The position numbers were made by a program, and so were the translations under genes. The notes under the pieces are model-generated. The model worked only from the letters and a program-made list of their open reading frames with translations, had not been told where the DNA came from and did not search any database. A stretch of DNA of 64,000 nucleotides from DASRWI01 sp035654655 (GTDB lineage Bacteria > Bacteroidota > Ignavibacteria > Ignavibacteriales > Ignavibacteriaceae). The stretch lies in NCBI GenBank assembly GCA_035654655.1, contig DASRWI010000016.1, forward strand, positions 124,001-188,000. Reading direction: 5' to 3'. Positions 1 to 8,653 of the stretch are shown piece by piece. Each line of letters starts with the position of its first letter. Positions within the stretch are counted from its first letter, which is position 1.

Positions 1-345
1 ACTTTGACTGATTATGATAATGAAAAAGAAATAGCTGAATATGTTCTAAACCATAGAGCAAAAATTTTAATTATTACAAAAGAAGATAAAGGTGCAATAG
101 TATATTATAAGGATAAAAGTGGTGATGTATCTGCTATTCATAAACCTGCATTAGATGTACCTTGTAATAATAAGGTAGGATGCGGAGATGTTTTTGGTGC
201 AGTATTTTTTTATACTTATCTTAAACATAAAGATGTTGATAAAGCTTTGAAAGCTGCAATAGAAGCATCCGGGTTAATGGTTTCTTACAACAATATGGAA
301 GATTTTAAAAAGTTACGCAATGATTTATTCTCACGACATAATTAA
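1..345 (+). CDS. PfkB-family sugar/nucleoside kinase, C-terminal part
   Basis: The reading frame is open at base 1, so the gene begins upstream and only about 114 C-terminal codons are visible. The segment VGCGDVFGA (bases 175-201) matches the second PfkB signature, usually DTxGAGDxF, in which the Asp (codon at 187-189) is the catalytic base that activates the sugar hydroxyl; here the first Gly-Ala is Gly-Cys. PfkB enzymes phosphorylate sugars or nucleosides with ATP in the cytosol, but the substrate-binding half is missing, so the substrate cannot be named. The stop overlaps the next gene by 26 bases, which suggests co-transcription with a nucleotide-sugar-type reductase and an amylase. Confidence 0.8.
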   Translation, partial: TLTDYDNEKEIAEYVLNHRAKILIITKEDKGAIVYYKDKSGDVSAIHKPALDVPCNNKVGCGDVFGAVFFYTYLKHKDVDKALKAAIEASGLMVSYNNMEDFKKLRNDLFSRHN

Positions 346-1237
346 AAAAAGAATATTAGTTACCGGTGCAACAGGATTGCTTGGCGGTCACGTACTGCAT
401 TATTTTAAGGATAGAAAAAATATCCAGCTTCTTGCCTGCTCTATTGAAGACAGTGCTTCTCTTGACGGCATTGACTATGTTAAATGCGATATTACTAATC
501 GTGATGAAGTAAAAAAAGTTGCTTACGATTTTTATCCCGACTTTATTATTAACGCTGCTGCTTATACCAATGTAAATTTAAGCGAGGTCGAACGGGAAAA
601 AGCCTGGAAGCTGAACGTGCATGCTGTTGAATATCTTGCAGAAGTCTGCCGTGTTCTTGATGCTCAGTTAATACATATTTCATCAGATTATATTTTTGAT
701 GGTAAGAATGGTCCTTATTCTGAAATTGATAAACCAAATCCTGTCTCTTATTATGGACGTACAAAACTTGCAAGTGAAAACGCCCTTAAAATAAGCGGTG
801 CAATTCATACAATCCTGAGAGCTAATGTTTTATATGGTACAACAGGAACAGGTAAAAAAGATTTTGTAACCTGGCTTGTTGAAAACTTGATGAAAAATCA
901 GCAGGTAAGAATTGTTATTGACCAGGTAAATAATCCAACCTATGCTGAAGATCTAGTTGAGCTAATGGGAAAAATTATTCTATATCAAAAACATGGAATT
1001 TATAATGTTGGCGGATTAAAGTTTTTATCACGTTATGATTTTGCATTAATGATTGCAGATGTTTTCAAATTAGATCCATCTTTAATTACACCAATTAAAA
1101 CAGAAGAACTAAATCAACCTGCATTACGTCCACTGAAAAGCGGGTTAGTCACCCTTAAAGCGGAGGCAGAACTTGGTTATAGACCTCACGAATTAATTGA
1201 AACACTTTTTATTATAAAAAGACAATTATCTTTATGA
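320..1237 (+). CDS. RmlD-like NAD(P)-dependent sugar reductase (extended SDR)
   Basis: 305 residues of the extended short-chain dehydrogenase fold. The N-terminal TGATGLLGG is the Rossmann glycine motif that binds NAD(P), SSDYIFDG follows the fourth strand, and YYGRTKLASE carries the catalytic Tyr-x3-Lys. The pattern and length best fit the RmlD group (dTDP-4-dehydrorhamnose reductase), which reduces a 4-keto nucleotide sugar in the cytosol. No RmlA, B or C gene is nearby, so the substrate remains open; MAT2B-like members share the same fold. The start at 320 lies inside the upstream kinase gene and the stop overlaps the amylase start by four bases (ATGA), so the three genes look like one translationally coupled unit. 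Confidence 0.75.
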   Translation: MIYSHDIIKKRILVTGATGLLGGHVLHYFKDRKNIQLLACSIEDSASLDGIDYVKCDITNRDEVKKVAYDFYPDFIINAAAYTNVNLSEVEREKAWKLNVHAVEYLAEVCRVLDAQLIHISSDYIFDGKNGPYSEIDKPNPVSYYGRTKLASENALKISGAIHTILRANVLYGTTGTGKKDFVTWLVENLMKNQQVRIVIDQVNNPTYAEDLVELMGKIILYQKHGIYNVGGLKFLSRYDFALMIADVFKLDPSLITPIKTEELNQPALRPLKSGLVTLKAEAELGYRPHELIETLFIIKRQLSL

Positions 1238-3009
1238 AAAAATTTTACTTAGTACTCCTTTCTTTATTCTTTTTTTTTAACATATCTTTTTCTCAAAACG
1301 TACCTGAATGGGCTAAAGGTATAGTATGGTATCAAATTTTTCCTGAACGATTTGCGAATGGGGATTCAACCAATGACCCTTCACCTGAAAAGGTATATGC
1401 AGGAAGAAAAATTCCTGAAGATTGGAGAATTCGCAAATGGACAAGCAACTGGTTTGAAAAAGATGTTTGGGAAGAAAAACTTGGTGACCCTCTACAAAAT
1501 CATTTATACGAAAGACGCTACGGCGGCGACCTTCAGGGTATCATTGACAAGCTTGATTATTTGAAAGAGCTTGGTGTTAAAGCTATTTATTTTAATCCAA
1601 TTTTTGAATCCATTTCTTTGCATAAATATGATGCATCATACTATCATCATATTGATGTTGAATTTGGACCTTCTCCCAAAATAGATAAGCAAATCATAAA
1701 CTCAGAAAATCCTGAAGATAAATCTACCTGGAAATGGACAACTGCAGATAGTCTTTTCTTAAAACTTGTAGATGAAGTGCACAAAAGAGGAATGAAAATA
1801 GTTTTGGATGGAGTGTTCAACCACGTCGGTACACAATTCTGGGCATTTAAAGATTTAAGAGAAAAACAGGAAAAATCAAAATATAAAGATTGGTTTATTG
1901 TAAAAGAATTTGATGACCCCAAAACTGAAAAAAATGAATTTGAATATAAGGGCTGGTGGGGTTATTGGGGAATGCCTGAGTTCAACAGGACAAAAGAAAA
2001 TTTAAATCCTGAACCGAGTAAATATATTTTTAATTCAACTGTTAAGTGGATGGACCCGAATGGTGATGGCAATCCTTCTGATGGTATTGATGGATGGAGA
2101 CTCGATGTTGCGCGCGATGTTCCTCTTGGTTTTTGGAAAGATTGGAGTGCATTAGTAAAGAAGGCTAACAAAAATGCAATTATCATTGGTGAACTTTGGG
2201 AACTCTCTCCTGATTTTATTACCAAGGATGGTCCATTTGATGCCTTAATGAATTATAATTTTGCTTTTGCAGTAAATGATTTTTTCTTAGCTGAAAAGAA
2301 AAAAATCAGTACTGAAGAATTTATTGAAAGACTTCAGGAAATTGATAATACTTATCCAGCTGATAACCTGTACGTATTGCAGAATTTAATTGACAGCCAC
2401 GATACAGATAGATTATTATCTATTGCAAAAAATCCTGACAGGAAATATGACAAGGATGGAAAAGAGGAAAATCCTGAATATGACCCGTCAGCCCCAACAG
2501 AAAAAGAGATATTAAAACAAAAATTAGTTCTTGCTTTCCAGATGACTTACTTAGGTTCTCCAATGATATATTATGGAGATGAAGTTGGTATGTGGGGCGC
2601 AGATGACCCACATTGCCGCAAACCAATGATATGGGATAATTTAAAATATGACAATGAAGTTATTGATGAAAATTCCGGATTTAAAGTTGGTTATGGTAGC
2701 TATCCTGTACAGCAAAATAATGATGTTTTAAAATTTTACAAGAAATTGATTAAAATACATAACGAAAATTCTGTACTTCAAAAAGGCACTCTGAAATTTA
2801 TTCATATAGATAAGGACCAACCTGCTTTTGCGTTTGAAAGAACTTTAGAAAAAGAAAAAGTTTATATTCTTTTTAATTTAAGTAAAACGAAAGTAGTTTT
2901 TAAAATTCCGGTAGGAGCTTATGAAAACCTTCTATTAGATGAAGAAATGTCAACTTCCGGAAATATAAACCTCGAACCGGAAAGTTTTATTATACTTAAA
3001 TCTTCTTAA
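1234..3009 (+). CDS. Exported GH13 alpha-amylase/neopullulanase-like glycosidase
   Basis: 591 residues with a clear signal peptide (first 21 residues, hydrophobic Leu/Phe run ending FSQ). The GH13 regions are in order: DGVFNHVG (192-199), GWRLDVA with nucleophile Asp291, IIGELWE with acid/base Glu320, and SHDTD with transition-state residues His389-Asp390. The opening WYQIFPERFANGD is typical of the cyclomaltodextrinase/neopullulanase branch, which hydrolyses alpha-1,4 (and some alpha-1,6) glucans. A C-terminal beta domain of about 90 residues follows the barrel. All catalytic residues are present, so it should be active in the periplasm or outside the cell. The ATGA overlap with the reductase upstream indicates one operon. 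Confidence 0.9.
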   Translation: MKKFYLVLLSLFFFFNISFSQNVPEWAKGIVWYQIFPERFANGDSTNDPSPEKVYAGRKIPEDWRIRKWTSNWFEKDVWEEKLGDPLQNHLYERRYGGDLQGIIDKLDYLKELGVKAIYFNPIFESISLHKYDASYYHHIDVEFGPSPKIDKQIINSENPEDKSTWKWTTADSLFLKLVDEVHKRGMKIVLDGVFNHVGTQFWAFKDLREKQEKSKYKDWFIVKEFDDPKTEKNEFEYKGWWGYWGMPEFNRTKENLNPEPSKYIFNSTVKWMDPNGDGNPSDGIDGWRLDVARDVPLGFWKDWSALVKKANKNAIIIGELWELSPDFITKDGPFDALMNYNFAFAVNDFFLAEKKKISTEEFIERLQEIDNTYPADNLYVLQNLIDSHDTDRLLSIAKNPDRKYDKDGKEENPEYDPSAPTEKEILKQKLVLAFQMTYLGSPMIYYGDEVGMWGADDPHCRKPMIWDNLKYDNEVIDENSGFKVGYGSYPVQQNNDVLKFYKKLIKIHNENSVLQKGTLKFIHIDKDQPAFAFERTLEKEKVYILFNLSKTKVVFKIPVGAYENLLLDEEMSTSGNINLEPESFIILKSS

Positions 3010-3061
3010 CACAACCTTAATTAAGTTTATATAGTCTAACTAAATAGCACAAAGAGATAAT

Positions 3062-3640
3062 ATGGCATTGAGTGATAGTGACTTAATAATAAGAGCCCAA
3101 AATGGAGATGCTATGGCATTTGAAGAATTAGTGTACCGCTATGATAAAAATGTTCTTTCAATAGCATTAAAGTACACCAACAACGAGGATGAGGCTAAAG
3201 ATATCTATCAGGATGTTTTTATCCGTGTTTTCAAAGGACTAAAGAATTTTCAGTTTAAGAGTGAGTTCTCAACCTGGATTTACAGAATTACAACCAACGT
3301 CTGCCTCACTTTTAAAACAAATTCTAAAAAGCATTCTTTCGTTCCCATTGAAAATGATAAGGACGATGATGAAGATAATTTTGAATCAGTTATTCTCTCC
3401 ACCGGAGAAGAAGAATCTAATCCTGATAATATTGCGGCTTATGGACAACTTGAAAATCACTTGAATGAATTACTTGAACAGCTTCCACCCAAACAAAAAT
3501 TATGCTTTGTATTAAAACATTATGAAGGTTACAAGATTAGAGAAATTGCCAAGCTTCTTGAGTGCCAGGATGGAACAGTTAAAAAATATTTGTTCGAAGC
3601 TACTCATAAACTTAGAAGTAAGCTTGTACAATATACTTGA
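3062..3640 (+). CDS. ECF-type sigma-70 factor
   Basis: 192 residues. Region 2 runs from about residue 8 to 90 (DLIIRAQNGDAMAFEELVYRY, then DEAKDIYQDVFIRVF and FSTWIYRITTN), and region 4 lies at about 135-190 (LPPKQKLCFVLKHYEG with the helix-turn-helix REIAKLLECQDGTVKKYLF). There is no region 3, as expected for an extracytoplasmic-function sigma factor. An acidic linker (DKDDDEDNFE) joins the two domains. The gene is followed after 17 bases by a zinc-finger anti-sigma gene and then an exported DUF4097 gene, so it probably directs transcription of an envelope-related regulon under control of that partner. Confidence 0.92.
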   Translation: MALSDSDLIIRAQNGDAMAFEELVYRYDKNVLSIALKYTNNEDEAKDIYQDVFIRVFKGLKNFQFKSEFSTWIYRITTNVCLTFKTNSKKHSFVPIENDKDDDEDNFESVILSTGEEESNPDNIAAYGQLENHLNELLEQLPPKQKLCFVLKHYEGYKIREIAKLLECQDGTVKKYLFEATHKLRSKLVQYT

Positions 3641-3657
3641 GGTTAAAGGAGATTTTT

Positions 3658-4596
3658 ATGAATCACGAAATATTTAAAGAATGGGTTCAACTATATTATT
3701 TAGATGAACTGACTGAAAATGAAAAAAAGATGCTTGATGCACATCTTAAAGAATGTGATGAATGCTCAAAAGATTTATTGGCGATGGAAAAGCTTAATAA
3801 TATTATTAAGAATAAACGAAAAGTAAATGTTAGTAATGAACTTCTTGCCGATGCACGTACTGAATTAAGAGCCGCAATAAGATTAGAAAGAAAAAGAATT
3901 CCCCTGACAACTAAATTATTTAAATCAATTAAAGAATTTTTTGTTGAAAGAAGAAGTTTGGTCTTCGGAAGTACTGCTTCACTTGCTGTTGGTCTACTGC
4001 TTGGATATTTCTTTTTTAAATCCCCGGCTCCCGATATTCAAAAACTTGAAGGAGGGACTGAGTTAGCAAGCAATGTACAGATTGATAATGTCAAATTTAT
4101 TGATTCTGATGCAAGTGATGGTACAGTTGAGTTTTCATTCAATGCAATAAAACCTGTTACTGTTAGAGGAAACATTAACGATGAAAAAATCAGAAGTGTT
4201 TTAATGTATTCTTTATTGAACGAACAAAATCCAGGGGTAAGATTAAGTTCACTAAATGCAATAAATTCAAAACAAAAATTGCAAAATAACGATTTGAAAG
4301 AAGCTCTTATCAATGTAATTAAGTTCGATAATAATCCGGGTGTTAGAAGAGAAGCTATTGCTACTTTAAGCAAATTTTCCTACGATGAGGATATCAAAAA
4401 GGCTTTTATCTATGTGCTGCTTAATGATACTATTTCAGGTATGCGCATAGAGGCAATCAACAAATTAGTTGAAGCTACTGAAAAAGGTTTTGCATTCTCA
4501 CCTGATGAAATAAATTTGTTAAAGAGTAAGGCTGTTGGAGATGATAATAACTATGTACGTTATAAAGCCGAAACTGTTGTAAAGGAGTTCAAATAA
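3658..4596 (+). CDS. Anti-sigma factor with zinc finger, membrane span and HEAT-like repeats
   Basis: 312 residues from ATG 3658, chosen because AAAGGAG (3645-3651) sits seven bases upstream; an in-frame TTG at 3637 would overlap the sigma gene and has no such site. Residues 29-36 (HLKECDEC) give the H-x3-C-x2-C of the zinc anti-sigma (zf-HC2) domain that holds ECF sigma factors. One membrane span lies near residues 102-120 (LVFGSTASLAVGLLLGYFFF). The remaining ~190 residues include about three HEAT-like helical repeats, recognisable by NPGVRLSSLNAI, NPGVRREAIATL and ISGMRIEAINKL. By topology the HEAT part should face the periplasm and could sense a ligand or partner; that role is inference. 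Confidence 0.85.
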   Translation: MNHEIFKEWVQLYYLDELTENEKKMLDAHLKECDECSKDLLAMEKLNNIIKNKRKVNVSNELLADARTELRAAIRLERKRIPLTTKLFKSIKEFFVERRSLVFGSTASLAVGLLLGYFFFKSPAPDIQKLEGGTELASNVQIDNVKFIDSDASDGTVEFSFNAIKPVTVRGNINDEKIRSVLMYSLLNEQNPGVRLSSLNAINSKQKLQNNDLKEALINVIKFDNNPGVRREAIATLSKFSYDEDIKKAFIYVLLNDTISGMRIEAINKLVEATEKGFAFSPDEINLLKSKAVGDDNNYVRYKAETVVKEFK

Positions 4597-4597
4597 A

Positions 4598-5686
4598 ATG
4601 AAATCATTTCTTCTAATATTAACCTGTTTATTTTTGCTTAATACATCTTACGCCAAAGATATAACCTTCAAGGTAAGCAAGGGTGGTAATTTAGATGCAG
4701 CCTTGAATGTTGGAAGTATTAAGGTTTATGTGTGGAATAAGGATGAAGTTAAAATAACCATTGACGATGATGAAGCTTCAAATTTAAAAACATCATCCAG
4801 TGGAAACACAGTTAAAGTGAATTATAATCCAAACAATACCGGCAGTGGTGATGACCTTACCATTACAATCCCTTCAAGTTTTAATGTAAAAATGATGACA
4901 AACGCAGGTGATGTAATTATTGAAGGAAATCTTGAAGGTAATGTTAATATAAATACAGCTGGTGGTGAAGTTAAAGCTGGCGATATTAAAGGTGATGCCA
5001 AAATATTTACAGGAGGTGGAGATGTTAATATTGGTTCAATTGGCAGTGGTAATATTTCTTCTGCCGGCGGCGACATTAAATTAAAAAATGTAGAAAAAGA
5101 TGTACTTGTAAAATGCTCCGGTGGTGATATTGTTGTTGAGAATGTGAATAACAGCGCAGATTTAAATACAGCCGGTGGTTCTATACTTCTTAATTTTGCA
5201 GGTGGAAATTCTAATATAACCACAGGTGGCGGAAACATAAATATAGGTAAACTTCAAAAGAAATCTTCCGTTAATACAGCGGGTGGCGATGTTAACATTA
5301 AATCTGCAGGTGGTGAACTGTTAATCCAGGTAGCAAGTGGTGATATAATAATCAACGATTTAATTGGTTCTGTTAAAGCTAAAACTTTAGGCGGTGATAT
5401 TAAAGTCAACATTGGAAAAAACTATAAAGGATTTTCTTACTTCTCAACTGTAAGTGGTAATGTACATTCAGTTGTTTCCCCTGATGCGAATGTTAAAGTA
5501 AATGTAAAAATGAAAAAAAATAATTTTTATAGTGAAGATGATTTCAAGGAATCTATTAAATCTGAATATAAATTAAATAGTATCAATAAAAGTGGGATTT
5601 ATATTGAGGCTTCATTTAGTGTAAATCAAGGGAATAATGGAGTATCCTACGAATTAAACAATGGTGAAGTTTACATAAAAAAATAA
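4598..5686 (+). CDS. Exported DUF4097-family beta-repeat protein
   Basis: 362 residues with a signal peptide (MKSFLLILTCLFLLNTSYA). The central part is a right-handed-looking beta repeat with units of the type NxxTAGGDVxI, seen at least ten times (TAGGEVKAG, TGGGDVNIG, SAGGDIKLK, TAGGDVNIK and others), which is the DUF4097 pattern. The family has no settled biochemical role; members often sit beside ECF sigma/anti-sigma pairs and are surface or periplasmic. The start is one base after the anti-sigma stop, so it is the last gene of the three-gene operon and probably an output or sensor of it. The repeat also creates a long meaningless antisense frame on the minus strand. A hairpin terminator follows. 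Confidence 0.8.
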   Translation: MKSFLLILTCLFLLNTSYAKDITFKVSKGGNLDAALNVGSIKVYVWNKDEVKITIDDDEASNLKTSSSGNTVKVNYNPNNTGSGDDLTITIPSSFNVKMMTNAGDVIIEGNLEGNVNINTAGGEVKAGDIKGDAKIFTGGGDVNIGSIGSGNISSAGGDIKLKNVEKDVLVKCSGGDIVVENVNNSADLNTAGGSILLNFAGGNSNITTGGGNINIGKLQKKSSVNTAGGDVNIKSAGGELLIQVASGDIIINDLIGSVKAKTLGGDIKVNIGKNYKGFSYFSTVSGNVHSVVSPDANVKVNVKMKKNNFYSEDDFKESIKSEYKLNSINKSGIYIEASFSVNQGNNGVSYELNNGEVYIKK

Positions 5687-5709
5687 ATAATTATAGAATT
5701 TTGATTTTG

Positions 5710-5740
5710 GAAGCTCATGTTTTGCATGAGCTTCTTTTAT
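5710..5740 (+). terminator. Rho-independent terminator of the sigma/anti-sigma/DUF4097 operon
   Basis: Ten-base stem GAAGCTCATG (5710-5719) and CATGAGCTTC (5725-5734), loop of five, followed by TTTTATTTT. Confidence 0.85.
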
Positions 5741-5900
5741 TTTAAAAAGTGTCGTTTTTCTCCTGCGAATATTTTTCACATCTAAGTTGTTCTTAATCAT
5801 CACATACTCGAATAATAACTACTTGACACAGAAATTTTTTCCTGTTTTTAATAATATGATGTATAAAATATATGAAGATTTGAAACCTTAGGAGAAAGCT

Positions 5901-7034
5901 ATGATTATATTTAAAACCTTATTACCGCTTTGTTTAGCTCTGATATTTATTTCTTGTCAGAATAATACTACAGACCCTGTCGATGGTGAAAAATTATATA
6001 AATTAACCGGAGTGGTATTTCTTAATGGAGCACCTTTAGAAGGAGCAGATGTGCAAGTTAGTGCTGCTGTAAATTGGTACACAAAAACTGATGCAGCAGG
6101 AAAATTCACAATCAATAATATTAGTGGTGGAGAACATCCTGTTACAATCAAAAAAATATTGGAAGGGAAAAAAGTTATAGGCCAGGATTTAACTGTAGCT
6201 TTTGCACAGGATTCAACTGATATTGGGCAAATTGACCTTCCTTCACCTTTTGGAGATGTTATAATTGATAATACTCAATTGGATCAATCTAAAATAACTT
6301 TAAGCTGGACCAAATCAACAGACCCGAATTTTACAAGTTATAAAATTTATCGAAAAGATTATTCTGAAATAGATAATGTTAATGGAGAAATGATTTATGA
6401 GACAGCTGATATAAATCAAACTTCATACATTGACCTTACATATGGAACAGGCAGAGTTTTTTATTATCGTATTTATGCTTATTCAGCAGGTAATAAATAC
6501 GCAGGAACTTCTCCGGGAGCTATTGATATTCCTGAAGTAAACCTATTATTGAACAGCAGCTTTGAAACCGCAATGTCAGACGGAAAACCTGAATTCTGGA
6601 TTGAAAGGCTTTCAGGAAATCCAACCTTTAACTACTTTACAGTTTCTAATGCAAATGTAAAAATTGGAAATAATGCTTTAAAGATATATTATGATGATTC
6701 TCAATCCAATCCTTTCCCGGACCATGCAGCTTGGGGTGGATTAATTCAAACATTATCAAATGAAACTTTAATCAAAGGTAAAGAATATACTTTATCATTC
6801 TGGGAAAAATCTATTACAGGTGGTTATCAGGTTAGAATTTCAAGAAATGGAAATTTGGAAGATAATATCGTTCTTTATTCAGTACCAAGCGGTAAAGATT
6901 GGAACCAACAAAAATTTAATTTCAAGATTGATGATTCAACCAACTTTATTGATATTGTAATTAGCACCAAACCTTCACAGGCTGTTGGCGGATTTGTAGA
7001 AGCTTATATTGATGATATAAAAATTATAAAATAA
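5901..7034 (+). CDS. Lipoprotein with carboxypeptidase-regulatory-like, Fn3-like and jelly-roll-like domains
   Basis: 377 residues. The start is fixed by AGGAGAAAGCT just upstream. The signal sequence ends in FISC, so Cys19 should be lipidated. Residues about 32-90 resemble a carboxypeptidase regulatory-like beta sandwich (LTGVVFLNGAPLEGADV then TDAAGKFTI), about 120-205 look like fibronectin type III (ITLSWTKSTDPNFTSYKIYR, YYRIYAYSAG), and about 215-377 begin NLLLNSSFE and resemble a carbohydrate-binding jelly roll. It is probably an outer-membrane-anchored glycan-binding or scaffold lipoprotein; no catalytic domain is visible. It is transcribed alone, with a terminator on each side. Domain calls rest on pattern only. 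Confidence 0.7.
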   Translation: MIIFKTLLPLCLALIFISCQNNTTDPVDGEKLYKLTGVVFLNGAPLEGADVQVSAAVNWYTKTDAAGKFTINNISGGEHPVTIKKILEGKKVIGQDLTVAFAQDSTDIGQIDLPSPFGDVIIDNTQLDQSKITLSWTKSTDPNFTSYKIYRKDYSEIDNVNGEMIYETADINQTSYIDLTYGTGRVFYYRIYAYSAGNKYAGTSPGAIDIPEVNLLLNSSFETAMSDGKPEFWIERLSGNPTFNYFTVSNANVKIGNNALKIYYDDSQSNPFPDHAAWGGLIQTLSNETLIKGKEYTLSFWEKSITGGYQVRISRNGNLEDNIVLYSVPSGKDWNQQKFNFKIDDSTNFIDIVISTKPSQAVGGFVEAYIDDIKIIK

Positions 7035-7053
7035 CCTCAATAAATCTTTTTTA

Positions 7054-7083
7054 AAAACGGCTCTTTTTAGAGCCGTTTTTTAT
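7054..7083 (+). terminator. Rho-independent terminator after the lipoprotein gene
   Basis: Eleven-base stem AAAACGGCTCT (7054-7064) with AGAGCCGTTTT (7069-7079), TTTT loop, followed by more T. Confidence 0.9.
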
Positions 7084-7130
7084 TTATAAAAAGTTGAGTC
7101 ATACCTTCAGGGCTTCATTTTTGTTTTTAT

Positions 7131-7195
7131 CATACCCCTAGCTTACGCCAGGGGGTATTGATAGATATGCACCTTCGGTGCTTAAGAATCTTGAT
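7131..7195. repeat. Short palindromic intergenic repeat
   Basis: ATACCCCT (7132-7139) and AGGGGGTAT (7150-7158) form an imperfect hairpin around AGCTTACGCC, and GCACCTTCGGTGC a little downstream forms a second small hairpin. It has no T tract and resembles the palindromic elements at 59190-59410 and 61085-61190 in style. No gene is seen in 7035-7270. Confidence 0.5.
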
Positions 7196-7271
7196 TTTTT
7201 TACTTGATTAAAATTTAATTTTTACCTTGAAGGGTGAACCACGGTTTACTATTAGATTCCTTTGTAATTAC

Positions 7272-7302
7272 TTGATAAAACATAGATTATTAAATATCTT
7301 TA
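7272..7302 (+). promoter_or_regulatory. Bacteroidota-type promoter for the POT-like transporter
   Basis: TTG (7272-7274), a 20-base spacer and TATCTTTA (7295-7302), seven of eight matches to TAnnTTTG. The predicted transcript would start about 20 bases before ATG 7328. Confidence 0.45.
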
Positions 7303-7327
7303 TGTTTTACTAATATTAAAAGACCTA

Positions 7328-8653
7328 ATGGCTAACGAACAAACCTGGAAATTTCCCCGTGCATTTTGGACAGCAAACATTGTTGAACTTTTTGAACGTG
7401 CAGCTTATTATGCAGTTTTTATTGCAATTACTTTATACTTAACTAACGTCGTTGGTTTTGATGATATTTGGGCAGGCTGGATAAGCGGAGTTTTCTCCGC
7501 TGGATTGTACTTCCTCCCTCCTTTCACCGGAGCTTTAGCAGATAAAATAGGATTTAGAAATTCTATAATACTTGCATTCAGTTTATTAACAGCAGGTTAT
7601 TTTACTCTTGGTGCAGTTCCCGAAAAGGAAGTAGTAATACCTGCATTGATAGTTATTATGTTTGGCGGTTCTTTTATAAAATCCATTATAACTGGAACTG
7701 TTGCAAAAACTTCAACAGATTTGAACCGTGCAAGAGCCTACTCCATTTTTTATGGGTTAGTTAATGTTGGTTCCTTTAGCGGGAAAACAATTGCTTACCC
7801 TTTAAGGTTAAATCTTGGAGTTGAATATATCAACTACTTCTCAGCCGGTATGACTTTGCTTGCTCTTATTGTGGTAATAATTTTTTATAAAAATGTAGAT
7901 ATAAATCAAAAGAAAAACTTTAAAGAAGTATGGCAGGGATTCCTTAGAGTAACTACTAATATTAGATTGTTAGTTTTAATTTTAATTGTAACAGGATTTT
8001 GGATTATACAGCAGCAAATGTATGCAACAATGCCCAAGTACGTTTTGAGAACTGTCGGTGTTACTGCATCTCCGGAATGGATTGCTAACGTAAATCCTTT
8101 TATAGTTATGACTTCTGTTGTTTTCATTACTCATTATATGAGTAAAGTGAAAGCAATTACTTCAATGAATATAGGAATGTTCTTAATGCCCATCAGTGCA
8201 TTGCTTATGGCTGCCAGTCCTTGGCTTGAAGCAATTACAGGACAAAGTGTTAACATATTTGGCATTTTCCATGCACATCCAATTACAGTTATGCTTATTG
8301 CGGGTATTGCAGTTCAGGGTTTAGCTGAAAGTTTTATTTCTCCACGTTATCTTGAATTTTTTTCAAAACAGGCACCCAAAGGTGAAGAAGGTTTGTATCT
8401 TGGATTTAGCCATCTTCATTCATTCTTAGCATCAATTTTAGGATTTGGTATTTCAGGATACCTGTTGACTGCATATGCTCCTGACCCTGCGACTTTGACT
8501 GCGGAGCAAAGACTCACAGCTTATGACCATGCTCATTATATTTGGTTCTATTTTTTAGTGATAGGTTTAGTTGCTGCAATAGCATTGTTTATATATAATG
8601 CTGTTACTAATAAGATTGATTTGAAAAAACAAAGACTAAATGATATTCCTTAA
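7328..8653 (+). CDS. MFS transporter of the POT/peptide-transporter-like type
   Basis: 441 residues with about twelve hydrophobic spans. Near the N-terminus NIVELFERAAYYAVFI matches the ExxERxxYY signature of the proton-dependent oligopeptide (POT/PTR) branch of the major facilitator superfamily, with Glu20, Glu23, Arg24 and the Tyr27-Tyr28 pair; in POT proteins this motif couples proton flux to substrate. The second half is less typical (a C-terminal His/Asp-rich loop AYDHAHY) and substrate cannot be inferred. The last 14 bases overlap the start of the VWA-domain gene, so the two are probably co-transcribed, although no functional tie is obvious. Confidence 0.75.
   Translation: MANEQTWKFPRAFWTANIVELFERAAYYAVFIAITLYLTNVVGFDDIWAGWISGVFSAGLYFLPPFTGALADKIGFRNSIILAFSLLTAGYFTLGAVPEKEVVIPALIVIMFGGSFIKSIITGTVAKTSTDLNRARAYSIFYGLVNVGSFSGKTIAYPLRLNLGVEYINYFSAGMTLLALIVVIIFYKNVDINQKKNFKEVWQGFLRVTTNIRLLVLILIVTGFWIIQQQMYATMPKYVLRTVGVTASPEWIANVNPFIVMTSVVFITHYMSKVKAITSMNIGMFLMPISALLMAASPWLEAITGQSVNIFGIFHAHPITVMLIAGIAVQGLAESFISPRYLEFFSKQAPKGEEGLYLGFSHLHSFLASILGFGISGYLLTAYAPDPATLTAEQRLTAYDHAHYIWFYFLVIGLVAAIALFIYNAVTNKIDLKKQRLNDIP

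Noticed and set aside
4822..5238. Long minus-strand frame (138 codons) opposite the DUF4097 gene
   Set aside because: It is the antisense of the GGD-rich repeat units; no start context and no protein features.
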